Assembly: GCA_035647855.1 (NCBI GenBank)
Contig: DASRMP010000060.1
Coordinates: 1-33,450 of the forward strand
Source of the DNA: JAAZBW01 sp035647855
Lineage (GTDB): Bacteria > Actinomycetota > Actinomycetes > Actinomycetales > Actinomycetaceae
DNA length: 33,450 nucleotides
Direction of reading: 5' to 3'
The translations under genes were made by a program, and so were the position numbers. How positions within the stretch are numbered: position 1 is the first letter of the stretch; every line of letters starts with the position of its first letter. Under the pieces are notes generated by a model. That model ran no database searches and had not been told where the DNA came from. It saw only the letters and a list, made by a program, of their open reading frames with translations. Shown in pieces: positions 6,498 to 15,572 of the stretch.

Positions 6498-8594
6498 CTA
6501 CCGCCCGCCGAAACTGCCACCGCCCGTTCCGCCGCCGCTGAATCCGCCGCCACCACCGAACGAGCCCGAACCGCCAGACGAGCCCGGCGTGTAGGTGAGC
6601 GCTGACATCCCGGCGGTCTCGAGGCCATGTACGGAGTTGCCGATCGAGCGGATGTGGTGACTGAAAGCTCCGGGATGACCGTAGCCCACGTACCAGATGG
6701 GCACGGTGGTGTAGACGCCCTCGGCGGCGAGTTGCTCGAAGAGCGAGGTCCAGCGATCAGCCACGCCGAAGACGATCGCCCACGGCAGGTACTTCGAGAA
6801 GATGTCCTCGCCGACTTCCCAGCGCAACTGGTCTGCCTCCGCCGTCGAGAGGTATTCGCGGAACCCACGGATCTGCTCGTAGTGGGCGCGGCCCTTGGCC
6901 GTGCGTGCGCGGGCGGCTCTGGCTGTGGCGGCCCAGACGATCAACAGCGTGACGAGAGCAACAATCCCAGCGACGATGAGCGGCAGAAGCAGGCCCCCTC
7001 CCATGGTGATGGACGAGAATCCGTCGGATCGGAACAGCAGGGCGGCAGCCACGAAGATTCCCACGGATCCCGAGATCTTGCCGCCCCGTGAACGGAGCCC
7101 GCGGCGGACGAACCAGCCCTCCGCATCCGAGTGCGCCGTGAGCTTCTTGTTGAACTTGCCGAGTTCCGAAGCGAACTCGCCCTTGAGCTTGGAAATGCGC
7201 ACGGACGTGCGGGTTCCGAACAAGGATCGCATGAGCTGATCCTCGAACGGCAGCAGTTCGCCGGGTGGTGGCCCGGACCGGGTGAGAGCCAATTTCCAGT
7301 CCTTGACCTTGCCTCGCTTGGTGGTTGCGGCGGGCGCGACCGTGAGGTATCCGCGAACTGCGAGGTCGATCATGGTGGCAGTGAATGCCTCGCTCGTGAC
7401 GTGCTCCTCCTCGATCACTTCCGCCTCGGCAGGTCGCAGATCATCGGGCGGGTGGAAGCGCACCGCGACCGGGGGCTCACTCGTCATGCGGACTTCCTCC
7501 GCAGGCTCCCCGTCCACGGGCATGAGGCCGGGCGGCAGCCCCACGTACGTGCGGTCCCTGCCTCCCCGCACGCGCAACGCTGCGATCCCTGCGAGCAACG
7601 CCGCCCACACCCCGGCGGCCGCGGGCCAGTAGTCTTTCAGCCAGGCACCGGCGCGGTCGGCCGCCGTCGGCGCGTAGGCAGGATCGCCGGGGAACCCGGT
7701 CGAGGGCGAACCCGAGGGCCGGTCAACGAGGATAGGGCCGGGGTTGGCGAAGGTCCCGGACGGGAAAGCGGCCATGATCGTGAGCCCTTCGCCGCTCGGG
7801 ACGCCGTCGGCCCCGAAACTCGCCGTCGGGCCTTCGGAGCCGTAGCTGTCGCACGGCGTCGAGTCGCCGAAGCCGCCCTGATAACACGCCACATCGACGA
7901 CGTCGGCGGGGCCCCGGACCGTCACCGTCACCGAATCGACCCGGTTGGGGGAGTCGGCGAAGACATTCAGGAAGAGCTCGTCCTGATCGTTCACGCCCTC
8001 CTGGCCCCGGATGGCATTGATCGTGCCCTCGACGTCGTAGCTCAGCACATACGTCTGCACGCCTGTCCGGGTGTCGCTCGAGCCGTCCGGGGCGCCGATG
8101 GCGAGCCTGATCTCGTTGCCGTAGGCGTCCTCGACCCACACGTCCGCAGGCGCATCGGAGGGGGAGGAGACCTGGAAGTTCGAGTACTCCAGGATGCGAA
8201 CCTTCGTGTCGTCCGGTTGGTAGCCCATCCGTTGCAGCAGCGTGCGGTAGAAGCCGAGCCCGTTGCGGCTGCCGAAGTCCCACTGGAACGTTTCGGTCAC
8301 GTGGAGGGTTCCCGCAGCGTCGAGTTCGTACACCACGTCCAGGCCGCGGATGACGTCACCTGCGGGATCGCCGTCGGCGCGGGCGGGCGGTGCGACCACG
8401 ACCGAGAGAGCCACGAACAGCGCCGCGACGACCGCGCCGAGCATCGCGAGGGTGGCCGCGGATCGGGACCGGTTCTCGACGGCGACGGCGGCCGCAGGCC
8501 GGTTCTCGACGGCGACGGCGGCCGCGACGCCATGGGCGTGGCGCCGATCGGCGCTGGACCGCATCTTGACGACTGCTGCAGCGCTGGCGATCAT
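6498..8594 (-). CDS. DUF2207 domain membrane protein
   Basis: This 698-residue protein has an N-terminal hydrophobic segment (about residues 47-70, ending VVAPPARADG) that acts as signal or anchor, then an extracytoplasmic DUF2207 domain with GLDVVYELDAAGTLHVTETFQWDFG near its start. A helix around residue 330, a cytoplasmic stretch (MTSEPPVAVRFHPPDDLRPAE), two further helices, and a Gly/Ser-rich tail ending GGGTGGGSFGGR follow; this is the usual layout of the family, whose role is unknown. The ATG at 8594 has GGGAGG at 6 nt on its 5' side; an upstream ATG at 8657 lacks one. A 30-bp duplication near the 5' end doubles the residues AAAVAVENRP. Divergent from pflB. Confidence 0.85.
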   Translation of the reverse strand: MIASAAAVVKMRSSADRRHAHGVAAAVAVENRPAAAVAVENRSRSAATLAMLGAVVAALFVALSVVVAPPARADGDPAGDVIRGLDVVYELDAAGTLHVTETFQWDFGSRNGLGFYRTLLQRMGYQPDDTKVRILEYSNFQVSSPSDAPADVWVEDAYGNEIRLAIGAPDGSSDTRTGVQTYVLSYDVEGTINAIRGQEGVNDQDELFLNVFADSPNRVDSVTVTVRGPADVVDVACYQGGFGDSTPCDSYGSEGPTASFGADGVPSGEGLTIMAAFPSGTFANPGPILVDRPSGSPSTGFPGDPAYAPTAADRAGAWLKDYWPAAAGVWAALLAGIAALRVRGGRDRTYVGLPPGLMPVDGEPAEEVRMTSEPPVAVRFHPPDDLRPAEAEVIEEEHVTSEAFTATMIDLAVRGYLTVAPAATTKRGKVKDWKLALTRSGPPPGELLPFEDQLMRSLFGTRTSVRISKLKGEFASELGKFNKKLTAHSDAEGWFVRRGLRSRGGKISGSVGIFVAAALLFRSDGFSSITMGGGLLLPLIVAGIVALVTLLIVWAATARAARARTAKGRAHYEQIRGFREYLSTAEADQLRWEVGEDIFSKYLPWAIVFGVADRWTSLFEQLAAEGVYTTVPIWYVGYGHPGAFSHHIRSIGNSVHGLETAGMSALTYTPGSSGGSGSFGGGGGFSGGGTGGGSFGGR

Positions 8595-8835
8595 GGGTCC
8601 TCCCGGTACACGTGGGTCTCGCCCCCGAGGGTAGCGCCCCACGGGGTCGGGGATCATTTGCTATTCCCGATCACGCTGTGAGTGAATCCACCCGGCAAGT
8701 CGACCTACGTCCCGACGAAGGCGCCAATTACGAGCCTACGATTGAAACGTCCCAGAATTACTGATCGGACTTGGCCCCACCAGGGCCCCAATGACGCCTC
8801 CCAGACCCATCTGAGGCGACCCCGAGGAGAGGTAT
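8595..8835. promoter_or_regulatory. Divergent intergenic region between DUF2207 gene and pflB
   Basis: This 241-bp gap must hold the promoters of both genes. It is less GC-rich than the surroundings (8690-8770). The only clear signals are the strong ribosome-binding sites at each end: GGGAGG for the minus-strand gene and GAGGAGAGG, 4 nt before the pflB ATG. I could not identify a convincing -35/-10 pair or a CRP/FNR-type operator. Confidence 0.45.
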
Positions 8836-10941
8836 ATGACGGCTACCGACACCGCCACCCAGACCCTGATCGCCACGCCTGGCACAGCGTGGGACGGCTT
8901 TGCCGAAGGCCCGTGGCAGCATGCCATCAACGTCCGCGACTTCGTCCAGCGCAACTACACGCCGTACGAGGGTGACGCGAGCTTCCTCGCGGGCCCCACG
9001 GCGAAGACTCGCCGCACATGGGAGACACTGGAGCGGGACTACCTGTCGGTCGAACGGCAGAAGCGCGTCTACGCCGTCGATACGTCGACGCCTGCGGACG
9101 TCGATGCGTTCCCTCCCGGCTACATCAGCGATGACGACGACGTCATTGTCGGCCTTCAGACCGACGTCCCGCTGAAGCGCGCGATGATGCCCTTCGGCGG
9201 CTGGCGCATCGTCGAGACCGCACTGGAGGAAGCCGGCGCCGCGCCGGACCAGCACGTGAAGGACACCTTCACCAAGTACCGCAAGACGCACAACGATGCA
9301 GTCTTCGACATCTACACCCCGCGTATCCGTGCGGCGCGTTCGTCCCACGTCATCACCGGTCTGCCGGACTCCTACGGCCGCGGCCGCATCATCGGCGACT
9401 ATCGCCGCGTGGCGCTCTACGGCGTCGACGCACTCATCGCCGAGAAGAAGCAGGCCAAGGACGCGTTCGCGGATGAGGGCTTTTCCGAGCACTGGGCGCG
9501 CTACCGCGAGGAGCACGCCGAGCAGATCAAGGCGCTCCAGAAGCTCAAGAACATGGCCGCGGGCTACGGGTTCGATATCTCCGCCCCCGCCGGCACGGCC
9601 CAGGAAGCCGTGCAGTGGACCTACTTCGGCTACCTCGGATCGATCAAGTCGCAGGACGGCGCCGCCATGTCGATCGGCCGGCTCTCCGGCTTCTTCGACG
9701 TGTACTTCCAGCGTGACCTGGAAGCCGGCACGCTGACGGAGGAGGGCGCGCAGGAGATCATCGACTCGCTCGTCATCAAGCTGCGCATCGTGCGTTTCCT
9801 CCGCACCAAGGGCTACGATCAGATCTTCTCCGGTGACCCGTACTGGGCCACGTGGTCGGACGCCGGCCAGGGCGAGGACGGCCGCACGCTCGTCACGAAG
9901 ACCTCGTTCCGGCTGCTGCAGACGCTGCGCAACCTCGGCCCCGCCCCGGAGCCCAACATCACGATCTTCTGGGACCCGGCGCTTCCGCAGGGCTACAAGG
10001 ACTTCTGTTCCGCGATCTCGATCGAGACGTCATCCCTCCAGTACGAGGCGGACGAGGAGATCCGTCGGCACTGGGGCGACGATGCCGCCATCGCGTGCTG
10101 CGTCTCCCCGATGCGGGTGGGCAAGCAGATGCAGTTCTTCGGCGCACGCGTAAACGCCGGCAAGGCCCTGCTGTACGCCATCAATGGCGGCCGCGATGAG
10201 GTTTCCGGGAAGCAGATCATGACGGGCTTCGAGCCGGTCCCGGGTGACGGTCCGCTCGACTTCGACGACGTCTGGCAGCGCTTCGAGTCAATGCTGGACT
10301 GGGTGGTGGCCACCTACGTCGAGGCGCTGAACATCATCCACTACAGCCACGACAAATACGCGTACGAGTCCATCGAGATGGCTCTGCACGATTCCGAGAT
10401 CGTCCGCACCATGGGTTGCGGCATCGCCGGTCTCTCCATCGTGGCCGACTCGCTGTCAGCCATCAGGTACGCCACCGTCACTCCCGTGCGTGACGAGACC
10501 GGCCTCGTCGTCGACTACATCACCGAGGGCGAGTTCCCCCGTTACGGAAACGATGACGACCTTGCCGACGAGATCGCCGCGACCGTGGTCTACACCGTGA
10601 TGGAGAAGATCCGCGCGCAGCCGATGTACCGGGACGCGATCCCGACCCAGTCGGTGCTGACGATTACCTCCAACGTGGTGTACGGCAAGGCGACCGGCTC
10701 GTTCCCGTCCGGGCACCGCGCGGGCACCCCGTTCGCGCCGGGTGCGAACCCCGAGAACGCCGCGGATACTCACGGCATGCTCGCGTCGATGCTTTCGGTG
10801 GGCAAACTGGACTACTACGACGCCCTCGATGGCATCTCGCTGACCAACACGATCACCCCTTCCGGCCTGGGCCGCACCAAGGACGAGCAGGTCGATAACC
10901 TGGTCGGCATCCTGGACGCCGGCTTCGTGCCAGAGGACTGA
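8836..10941 (+). CDS. pflB: Formate C-acetyltransferase catalytic subunit without glycyl-radical domain
   Basis: The 701 residues match pyruvate formate-lyase, which converts pyruvate and CoA to acetyl-CoA and formate in anaerobic metabolism. The adjacent catalytic cysteines are C421-C422 in IACCVSPM, the counterpart of E. coli C418-C419, within the expected VGKQMQFFGARVNAGK context. The protein ends at LVGILDAGFVPED, just where the classical 760-residue enzyme continues into its C-terminal glycyl-radical domain; the RVSGYAV motif is therefore absent and is supplied by the next gene, 52 nt downstream. Start ATG follows GAGGAGAGG. Active enzyme should need both polypeptides plus the activase at 11242-12147. 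Oxygen would inactivate the radical form. Confidence 0.93.
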   Translation: MTATDTATQTLIATPGTAWDGFAEGPWQHAINVRDFVQRNYTPYEGDASFLAGPTAKTRRTWETLERDYLSVERQKRVYAVDTSTPADVDAFPPGYISDDDDVIVGLQTDVPLKRAMMPFGGWRIVETALEEAGAAPDQHVKDTFTKYRKTHNDAVFDIYTPRIRAARSSHVITGLPDSYGRGRIIGDYRRVALYGVDALIAEKKQAKDAFADEGFSEHWARYREEHAEQIKALQKLKNMAAGYGFDISAPAGTAQEAVQWTYFGYLGSIKSQDGAAMSIGRLSGFFDVYFQRDLEAGTLTEEGAQEIIDSLVIKLRIVRFLRTKGYDQIFSGDPYWATWSDAGQGEDGRTLVTKTSFRLLQTLRNLGPAPEPNITIFWDPALPQGYKDFCSAISIETSSLQYEADEEIRRHWGDDAAIACCVSPMRVGKQMQFFGARVNAGKALLYAINGGRDEVSGKQIMTGFEPVPGDGPLDFDDVWQRFESMLDWVVATYVEALNIIHYSHDKYAYESIEMALHDSEIVRTMGCGIAGLSIVADSLSAIRYATVTPVRDETGLVVDYITEGEFPRYGNDDDLADEIAATVVYTVMEKIRAQPMYRDAIPTQSVLTITSNVVYGKATGSFPSGHRAGTPFAPGANPENAADTHGMLASMLSVGKLDYYDALDGISLTNTITPSGLGRTKDEQVDNLVGILDAGFVPED

Positions 10942-10993
10942 AGGACCACACCCACTGATCGGGCTCACGAGGCCCAGAATCGGAGAAGAAGGA

Positions 10994-11245
10994 ATGGCAA
11001 CCAAAACATTCGACGAGCGCCTCACCGCGATGAAGGCATCCCGTGAGGATCGGGGCCACAGCCCCGGACTGTTCCACGCGAACATCAACGTGCTGAACCG
11101 CGAGACCCTCGAGGACGCGATGGCGAACCCCGAGAAATACCCGAACCTCACCGTCCGCGTCTCGGGCTACGCCGTGAACTTCGTGAAGCTCACGGAGGAA
11201 CAGCAGCGCGACGTCCTCTCGCGGACCTTCCACACCTCCTCTTGA
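10994..11245 (+). CDS. Stand-alone glycyl-radical domain of pyruvate formate-lyase (GrcA-like)
   Basis: An 83-residue protein equal to the C-terminal domain of pyruvate formate-lyase: NINVLNRETLEDAMANPEKY leads to RVSGYAV with radical-site G58, then LTEEQQRDVLSRTFHTS. It has its own AGAAGGA ribosome-binding site just upstream of its ATG, and about 25 N-terminal residues (MATKTFDERLTAMKASREDR) with no counterpart in the single-chain enzyme. E. coli GrcA (YfiD, about 127 residues) is a spare part that rescues damaged PflB; here PflB lacks the domain altogether, so this protein must be an essential subunit. Its frame differs from that of pflB but is open back across the pflB stop, so a frameshift-made fusion is not excluded. 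Confidence 0.92.
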   Translation: MATKTFDERLTAMKASREDRGHSPGLFHANINVLNRETLEDAMANPEKYPNLTVRVSGYAVNFVKLTEEQQRDVLSRTFHTSS

Positions 11246-12147
11246 CGCTTGACGCCGTGACGCCTGACACTCACGCACTCGATGGAGTGACCGGTGAGTA
11301 CAGGCCACAGCCCGTCGAGTTCGATGTGCCGCCTCTCCGGCCCGGAGGCGGCGGCACATCGGGCATCGCGTCCGCGGGTGAGATGACCCGCACCGAGCAC
11401 CTCGAAGCCGTGCGCGCCGGTCAACTCGGCTCCGTGCACTCGTGGGAGCTCGTGACCGCCGTCGACGGGCCGGGGACACGACTGACCGTGTTCTTGGCCG
11501 GCTGCCCGCTGCGCTGCCTGTACTGCCACAACCCTGACACGATGTTCGCGAACAAGGGCGAGCCCGTGCTGCTCAAGCACCTTGTGAAGCGGGTCAAGCG
11601 CTACCGGAAGATCTTCAGATCGACGGGCGGCGGGCTGACCATCAGCGGCGGCGAGCCGCTCTTCCAGTTGAATTTCACGGCGAACCTGCTGCGCGCCGCC
11701 AAGGAGATGGGCGTCCACACCGCGATCGACACCTCCGGGTTCCTCGGTGCGAACGTCAGCGACGAGATGCTCCAGGACATCGACCTCGTCCTCCTCGACA
11801 TCAAGTCCGGGATCCCGGACGTCTACCGCAGAGTCACGGGCCGCGAATTGGAGCCGACGCTCGAGTTCTCGCGGCGCCTCGCCGACCGTGGCATCGAGAC
11901 CTGGGTCCGGTTCGTGCTCGTCCCAGGACTGACGGACGGCGTCGAGAATGTCGAGGCCGTTGCCCGGCACGTCGCGACGCTGAGCAATGTCAGCCGCGTC
12001 GAGGTGCTGCCGTTCCACCAGATGGGCCGCGACAAGTGGGCGGCGCTCGGGATCGACTACGAGCTCGAGGACACTCAGCCTCCCTCGAAGGAGCTCGTGG
12101 ATCGGGTGCGGAACCAGTTCCGCGAGCACGGCATCACGACCTACTGA
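11242..12147 (+). CDS. pflA: Pyruvate formate-lyase activating enzyme (radical SAM)
   Basis: The radical SAM cluster motif CxxxCxxC is C88, C92, C95 in AGCPLRCLYCHN, followed by the SAM-binding GGE in TISGGEPLFQ and the typical PflA segments AIDTSGFLG, VLLDIKSG, LVPGLTDG and VLPFHQMGRDKW. The enzyme abstracts a hydrogen from the conserved glycine of pyruvate formate-lyase, here G58 of the protein encoded just upstream, whose stop it overlaps (TTGA). With the TTG start at 11242 there is an N-terminal extension of about 60 residues before the E. coli start, including a Gly-rich patch. GTG at 11257 or ATG at 11383 are alternatives; none has a good ribosome-binding site. Confidence 0.93.
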   Translation: MTLDAVTPDTHALDGVTGEYRPQPVEFDVPPLRPGGGGTSGIASAGEMTRTEHLEAVRAGQLGSVHSWELVTAVDGPGTRLTVFLAGCPLRCLYCHNPDTMFANKGEPVLLKHLVKRVKRYRKIFRSTGGGLTISGGEPLFQLNFTANLLRAAKEMGVHTAIDTSGFLGANVSDEMLQDIDLVLLDIKSGIPDVYRRVTGRELEPTLEFSRRLADRGIETWVRFVLVPGLTDGVENVEAVARHVATLSNVSRVEVLPFHQMGRDKWAALGIDYELEDTQPPSKELVDRVRNQFREHGITTY

Positions 12148-12168
12148 CGTCTCCGGTTCCCCGCCCGT

Positions 12169-12885
12169 CTAGATCTGCAGCCGCCGGTGAAGCGCGTCGC
12201 CCAATTGGGCGGGCCGGAAGACCACCATGAGGATGAGCAGGACCACGCTAAGGCCGACGCATGCCAGCGACGGCACCGGCGTCGTCACCCAGCCGAACAG
12301 CACGAACAGCCCGGGCACCATACCGAACGCCGCTACCAGAACTGCCTTGGAGATGTACTCCTCAGGGTTCAGGCGCATGATCCACATGACGATCCCGAGC
12401 GCCAGGTTTGCGGCGGTGCAGATTGCCGGAATGGCCCAGGTGGTGGCCCAGAGTTCCGGTCCGGCGAGCCAACTCCAAGCGGCAGCGGAGAGCGAGAGCA
12501 GCACCACCAGCCAGCCGACCAGACTGCCCATGTTGCGCCGACGTTGCACAGCTGCCATCACCACGAGCCAGAGAACCGCAACGGACAGCCAGACCGTGCG
12601 GAGCGGGGCCATGAGATCCGGGATCAGCGCCTGCGCCCCGAACGAGGCGAGGACGAACAGGATCGAGCTGACCAGCAGCACGGTGCGCAACTGAGTGCGG
12701 ATGAAGCGTAGCGGTGCCGCCGGAAGCGGTTCCGCGGTATCCCGTTCGCCGGCACCCCGTTCGCCGGCATCCCGTTCGCCCGCATCCCGTTCGCCCGCAT
12801 CCCGTTCGAGCGGGAGACGGCAGAGCGGACACTCCCGCCACAGACCCACCACGTCCCCGCCGCAGGATCGGCAATGGCTCGTCAT
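12169..12885 (-). CDS. Zinc-ribbon membrane protein, DUF6320-like
   Basis: The 238 residues begin with a small zinc ribbon, CRSCGGDVVGLWRECPLC (two CxxC pairs), then a linker made of near-identical GERDA units (residues 29-50, encoded by 15-bp tandem repeats), then about six membrane helices to the C-terminus. I recall this architecture as DUF6320, often found beside alcohol-acetyltransferase-like and hydrolase genes, which is the context here. Function unknown. Its ATG overlaps the stop of the acyltransferase gene by 4 nt, so it is the last gene of a three-gene operon. It converges on pflA with only 21 nt between. Confidence 0.75.
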   Translation of the reverse strand: MTSHCRSCGGDVVGLWRECPLCRLPLERDAGERDAGERDAGERGAGERDTAEPLPAAPLRFIRTQLRTVLLVSSILFVLASFGAQALIPDLMAPLRTVWLSVAVLWLVVMAAVQRRRNMGSLVGWLVVLLSLSAAAWSWLAGPELWATTWAIPAICTAANLALGIVMWIMRLNPEEYISKAVLVAAFGMVPGLFVLFGWVTTPVPSLACVGLSVVLLILMVVFRPAQLGDALHRRLQI

Positions 12886-14324
12886 GGCTGCGCGTCCACA
12901 GCGGAGACGGCATCGATCTCCTCCGCCGTGACACGGCTGGCGTTCACATCCACCGGCACACCGAGGCCCGTGAAGTGGCGCACGAATGCGGCGTGATAGT
13001 CGGTCTCGATGAACGGGCTCGTGAAAGAGACCGTCAATTCGCTGCCGTGGCTCACCATGCAGAACTGCGGTCGCACGGCGGAGACGTGCAGATAGATCCG
13101 GCCAACGGAGGCGGCAGCAGGGTCCGGCAGCTGGAAGCGGCCAAGATTCGAGATCGCCACGGTGATGCCGCGGTTGGCCGACGAGTTGATCGCGCGGAGT
13201 ATCAGGTCCTTGATCGGACGGGGGACGACTCGTCCAACCGGGTGCCGTTCGAACGCAACGAGCCGGCGAACCTTCCGTTCGAGCCCCTCTCGCGTGAGTT
13301 CCCTCTGGAACTGCTCGTTCAGATCGCGGCAGACGGCTCCCACGGTGTCGGCCTCGGGATCGTCACTGTAGGTGTGAGCCAGCATCGTCGTCGCGAAGAA
13401 GTTCCGCCCCGAATCGGTGGGGAAGAACTGGCGGAGATTCACCGGCACCGAGCACGTGATCGTCCGGGCCCTGCCTGACGGCGGCCGGGTCATGTGGAGG
13501 GAGTCGAAGAACACCGCAAGCAGATAGATCGTCAGCGAGACACCCTCGGCGCGGGCAAGATTCAGCACCTCCCGGACCGGCATCGCCATCTCGACCACAC
13601 GTGTGCGGTAGTCAGGTGTGTACGTTCCGCCCACCCGCACCACTTCCCTGTGCGGGCGACGCCGTCGTCGCTCCTCTCTGGTGCGAGGTTCGCCGTCGGC
13701 AACCGCACCCTCTGGCAGCCGAGTGGATGGCGCTTCAAGCGCGGAGGCGGCGTCGTCGGCGAACGGAACGGAACCGGTGCCCTTCCGGAACCAGTGCGTG
13801 AACGCATCTACCGCAAACTCCTGCTTGACACCGGTCGGACCCGTCAGCGCCGACTCGAACTCCTCGGGCTTCCTCAGCGCCACGTACTCCGTGAGCAGGT
13901 CCTGGAAGAACCAGAGCGCACCCCCGCCGTCCGTGAGGGCGTGGAAGACCTCGACCGAGATGCGGTGCCCCCGATAGAGAACGCGGAAGAGAAGCTCACG
14001 GTTGTCCTGGCGGTAGATGTGCTGGACGGAGGGACCGACGTCGGCCTGGACGGTGGGGTGAAGGTTCGAGTGCTGCAGGTAGTACCAGAAGATCCCGTGG
14101 CGCAGCACCGCGCGGAAGAGCGGGTACTGCGCGTAGACGCGATCGAGCGCACTCTGCAGGGCCGCCGGGTCGATGGGTTCGTCCATCTCGGCGCTCAGCC
14201 GGAACACCTTGGGATCGATCTCGTTGCGCGCCGCGAGGAAGATGTTCGCGGCGTTGTCGAGCCGGACCCAGGACCGGTCGGTGGGCCGCTCCGCACGCTC
14301 GGGCCGCTCCGCACGCTCGGTCAC
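12882..14324 (-). CDS. Condensation-fold acyltransferase (alcohol acetyltransferase-like)
   Basis: This 480-residue cytosolic protein carries the HxxxDG motif of CoA- or carrier-dependent acyltransferases, H128-ALT-D132-G133 in EVFHALTDGGGALWF. The N-terminus (PIDPAALQSALDRVYAQYPLFRAVL) and the later SVPVNLRQFFPTDSGRNF segment fit the condensation/AATase superfamily. No domain of a modular synthetase is attached. It probably moves an acyl group to an alcohol, but donor and acceptor are unknown. A short ERAERPERAERP repeat opens the protein. It overlaps the genes on both sides by 4 nt, and so is tightly coupled to the hydrolase upstream. Confidence 0.8.
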   Translation of the reverse strand: MTERAERPERAERPTDRSWVRLDNAANIFLAARNEIDPKVFRLSAEMDEPIDPAALQSALDRVYAQYPLFRAVLRHGIFWYYLQHSNLHPTVQADVGPSVQHIYRQDNRELLFRVLYRGHRISVEVFHALTDGGGALWFFQDLLTEYVALRKPEEFESALTGPTGVKQEFAVDAFTHWFRKGTGSVPFADDAASALEAPSTRLPEGAVADGEPRTREERRRRRPHREVVRVGGTYTPDYRTRVVEMAMPVREVLNLARAEGVSLTIYLLAVFFDSLHMTRPPSGRARTITCSVPVNLRQFFPTDSGRNFFATTMLAHTYSDDPEADTVGAVCRDLNEQFQRELTREGLERKVRRLVAFERHPVGRVVPRPIKDLILRAINSSANRGITVAISNLGRFQLPDPAAASVGRIYLHVSAVRPQFCMVSHGSELTVSFTSPFIETDYHAAFVRHFTGLGVPVDVNASRVTAEEIDAVSAVDAQP

Positions 14325-15388
14325 GTGTCCGCGCCCTCCGCGCCCGAATCCGGCTCGGGAACGACAACCGGCGGCGCCTCGAGCACGCGGCTGTCCTCCA
14401 TGTCTCCGTCCAGGAAGGATGTGATCGCCTCGTATGCCTCGGTGACCGGCCTGACGATCCGGGGGAGCGTGATGAATCCGTGGATCGTGTCGTCGATCCG
14501 CTCGACCCGCGCAGGGGTCCCGGCCGCGCGTAACGCCAGACCGAACGCTTCCCCTTCATCGCGCAGCAGGTCCATCTCGGCGGTTATGACGAGCGTGCGC
14601 GGCAGACCGGAAAGGTCATCCGCAGCCAGCGGCGCGATGTACGGCGAGGTGTGCGTCGAAGGGTCCGGCTGATACATGTCCCGGAAGGCGTTGACCTCCT
14701 CAGAGGTCAGCCGCAGGCCGGTCCCGTACTCAGCCACCGACGGGAACGGCGACGTCTCCGGATCGTGATCCCACTGCACGAGCGGGTACAGCAGGATCTG
14801 GGCGCCGGGAAGCGTCCGTCCCCGCTCACGTAGCGCGAGCGTTACCGCCGCCACAAGGTTCCCGCCGGCCGAATCGCCGATCAGTGTGACATCCTCCGGG
14901 CCGTACACATCAGCGAGCGACGGCGTCTCGAGCAGCGTTTCCGTCACGCGGAGGCAGTCGTTCAGCCCGATCGGGTACGGGTTCTCCGGAGCGAGCCTGT
15001 AACCGACGGAACAGACCAGACGCCCTGTCACGTCCGCCATCGTGCGGCAGGTGGGTCCGTAGGTGTCGATGTCCCCGATCACCCAGCCGCCGCCGTGGAA
15101 GAACAGCAGCACTCCTGGCTTCACCTCGTCGGACTTCGGCAGGAACAGACGGACGGGAATCTCGTACCCGTCGTCGGCGAGAACGATCTGGTCGATGATG
15201 TGCTCAGGATCCTCGGGCATCCACGTCAGCACTCGTTGCGCGAGGCGGATCTTCTCGTAGTCTTCCTTCATGTTGATCCGGGGCGCGGCGAACAACCCGA
15301 GGATCTTGCTCAGCAATCGCTTCGGCAGGGACTTGCGAATCCGCTCCGGTGGGCCCATGCGGTAACGATACGACGCGAACCCGCGCAC
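14321..15388 (-). CDS. Alpha/beta hydrolase, hormone-sensitive-lipase family esterase
   Basis: A 355-residue esterase with the HSL-family oxyanion motif HGGGW (residues 98-102), nucleophile S173 in GDSAGG, catalytic D273 in AEMDLLRDEGE and H303 in TIHGF. Such enzymes hydrolyse short- to medium-chain esters. No signal peptide is present, so it acts in the cytosol. As first gene of an operon with an acyltransferase it may form or remove an ester made by its partner; this is inference. The GTG at 15388 was used; ATG at 15358 is an alternative, and neither has a clear ribosome-binding site. Confidence 0.88.
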   Translation of the reverse strand: MRGFASYRYRMGPPERIRKSLPKRLLSKILGLFAAPRINMKEDYEKIRLAQRVLTWMPEDPEHIIDQIVLADDGYEIPVRLFLPKSDEVKPGVLLFFHGGGWVIGDIDTYGPTCRTMADVTGRLVCSVGYRLAPENPYPIGLNDCLRVTETLLETPSLADVYGPEDVTLIGDSAGGNLVAAVTLALRERGRTLPGAQILLYPLVQWDHDPETSPFPSVAEYGTGLRLTSEEVNAFRDMYQPDPSTHTSPYIAPLAADDLSGLPRTLVITAEMDLLRDEGEAFGLALRAAGTPARVERIDDTIHGFITLPRIVRPVTEAYEAITSFLDGDMEDSRVLEAPPVVVPEPDSGAEGADT

Positions 15389-15419
15389 TCATCGGCTGGC
15401 CCGCAGGCAGGTCGGGTTG

Positions 15420-15425
15420 ACTATA
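15420..15425 (-). promoter_or_regulatory. Possible -10 box of the hydrolase operon
   Basis: TATAGT on the minus strand lies about 32 nt before the GTG start of the hydrolase. No good -35 hexamer is visible at the expected distance, so this is tentative. Confidence 0.3.
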
Positions 15426-15572
15426 CGGAAACGATGAAACCCGCCTCGATTTTCTGCTGCCGTCCACGGTCCGGGTCCATCGGCAGCGGCCGGTTCGTAT
15501 CGGCGTTTCTCGACGACGACGCCTGCGCCGTCTTGACCGATGGCGCCGATCCGTCACATCGACTTCCTCGCC

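Noticed and set aside
10942..10993. The pflB split as a simple disabling mutation
   Set aside because: The break falls exactly at the domain border, and the downstream part has its own ribosome-binding site, ATG and extra N-terminal residues, so a functional split is more likely; sequencing error is still kept open under findings.
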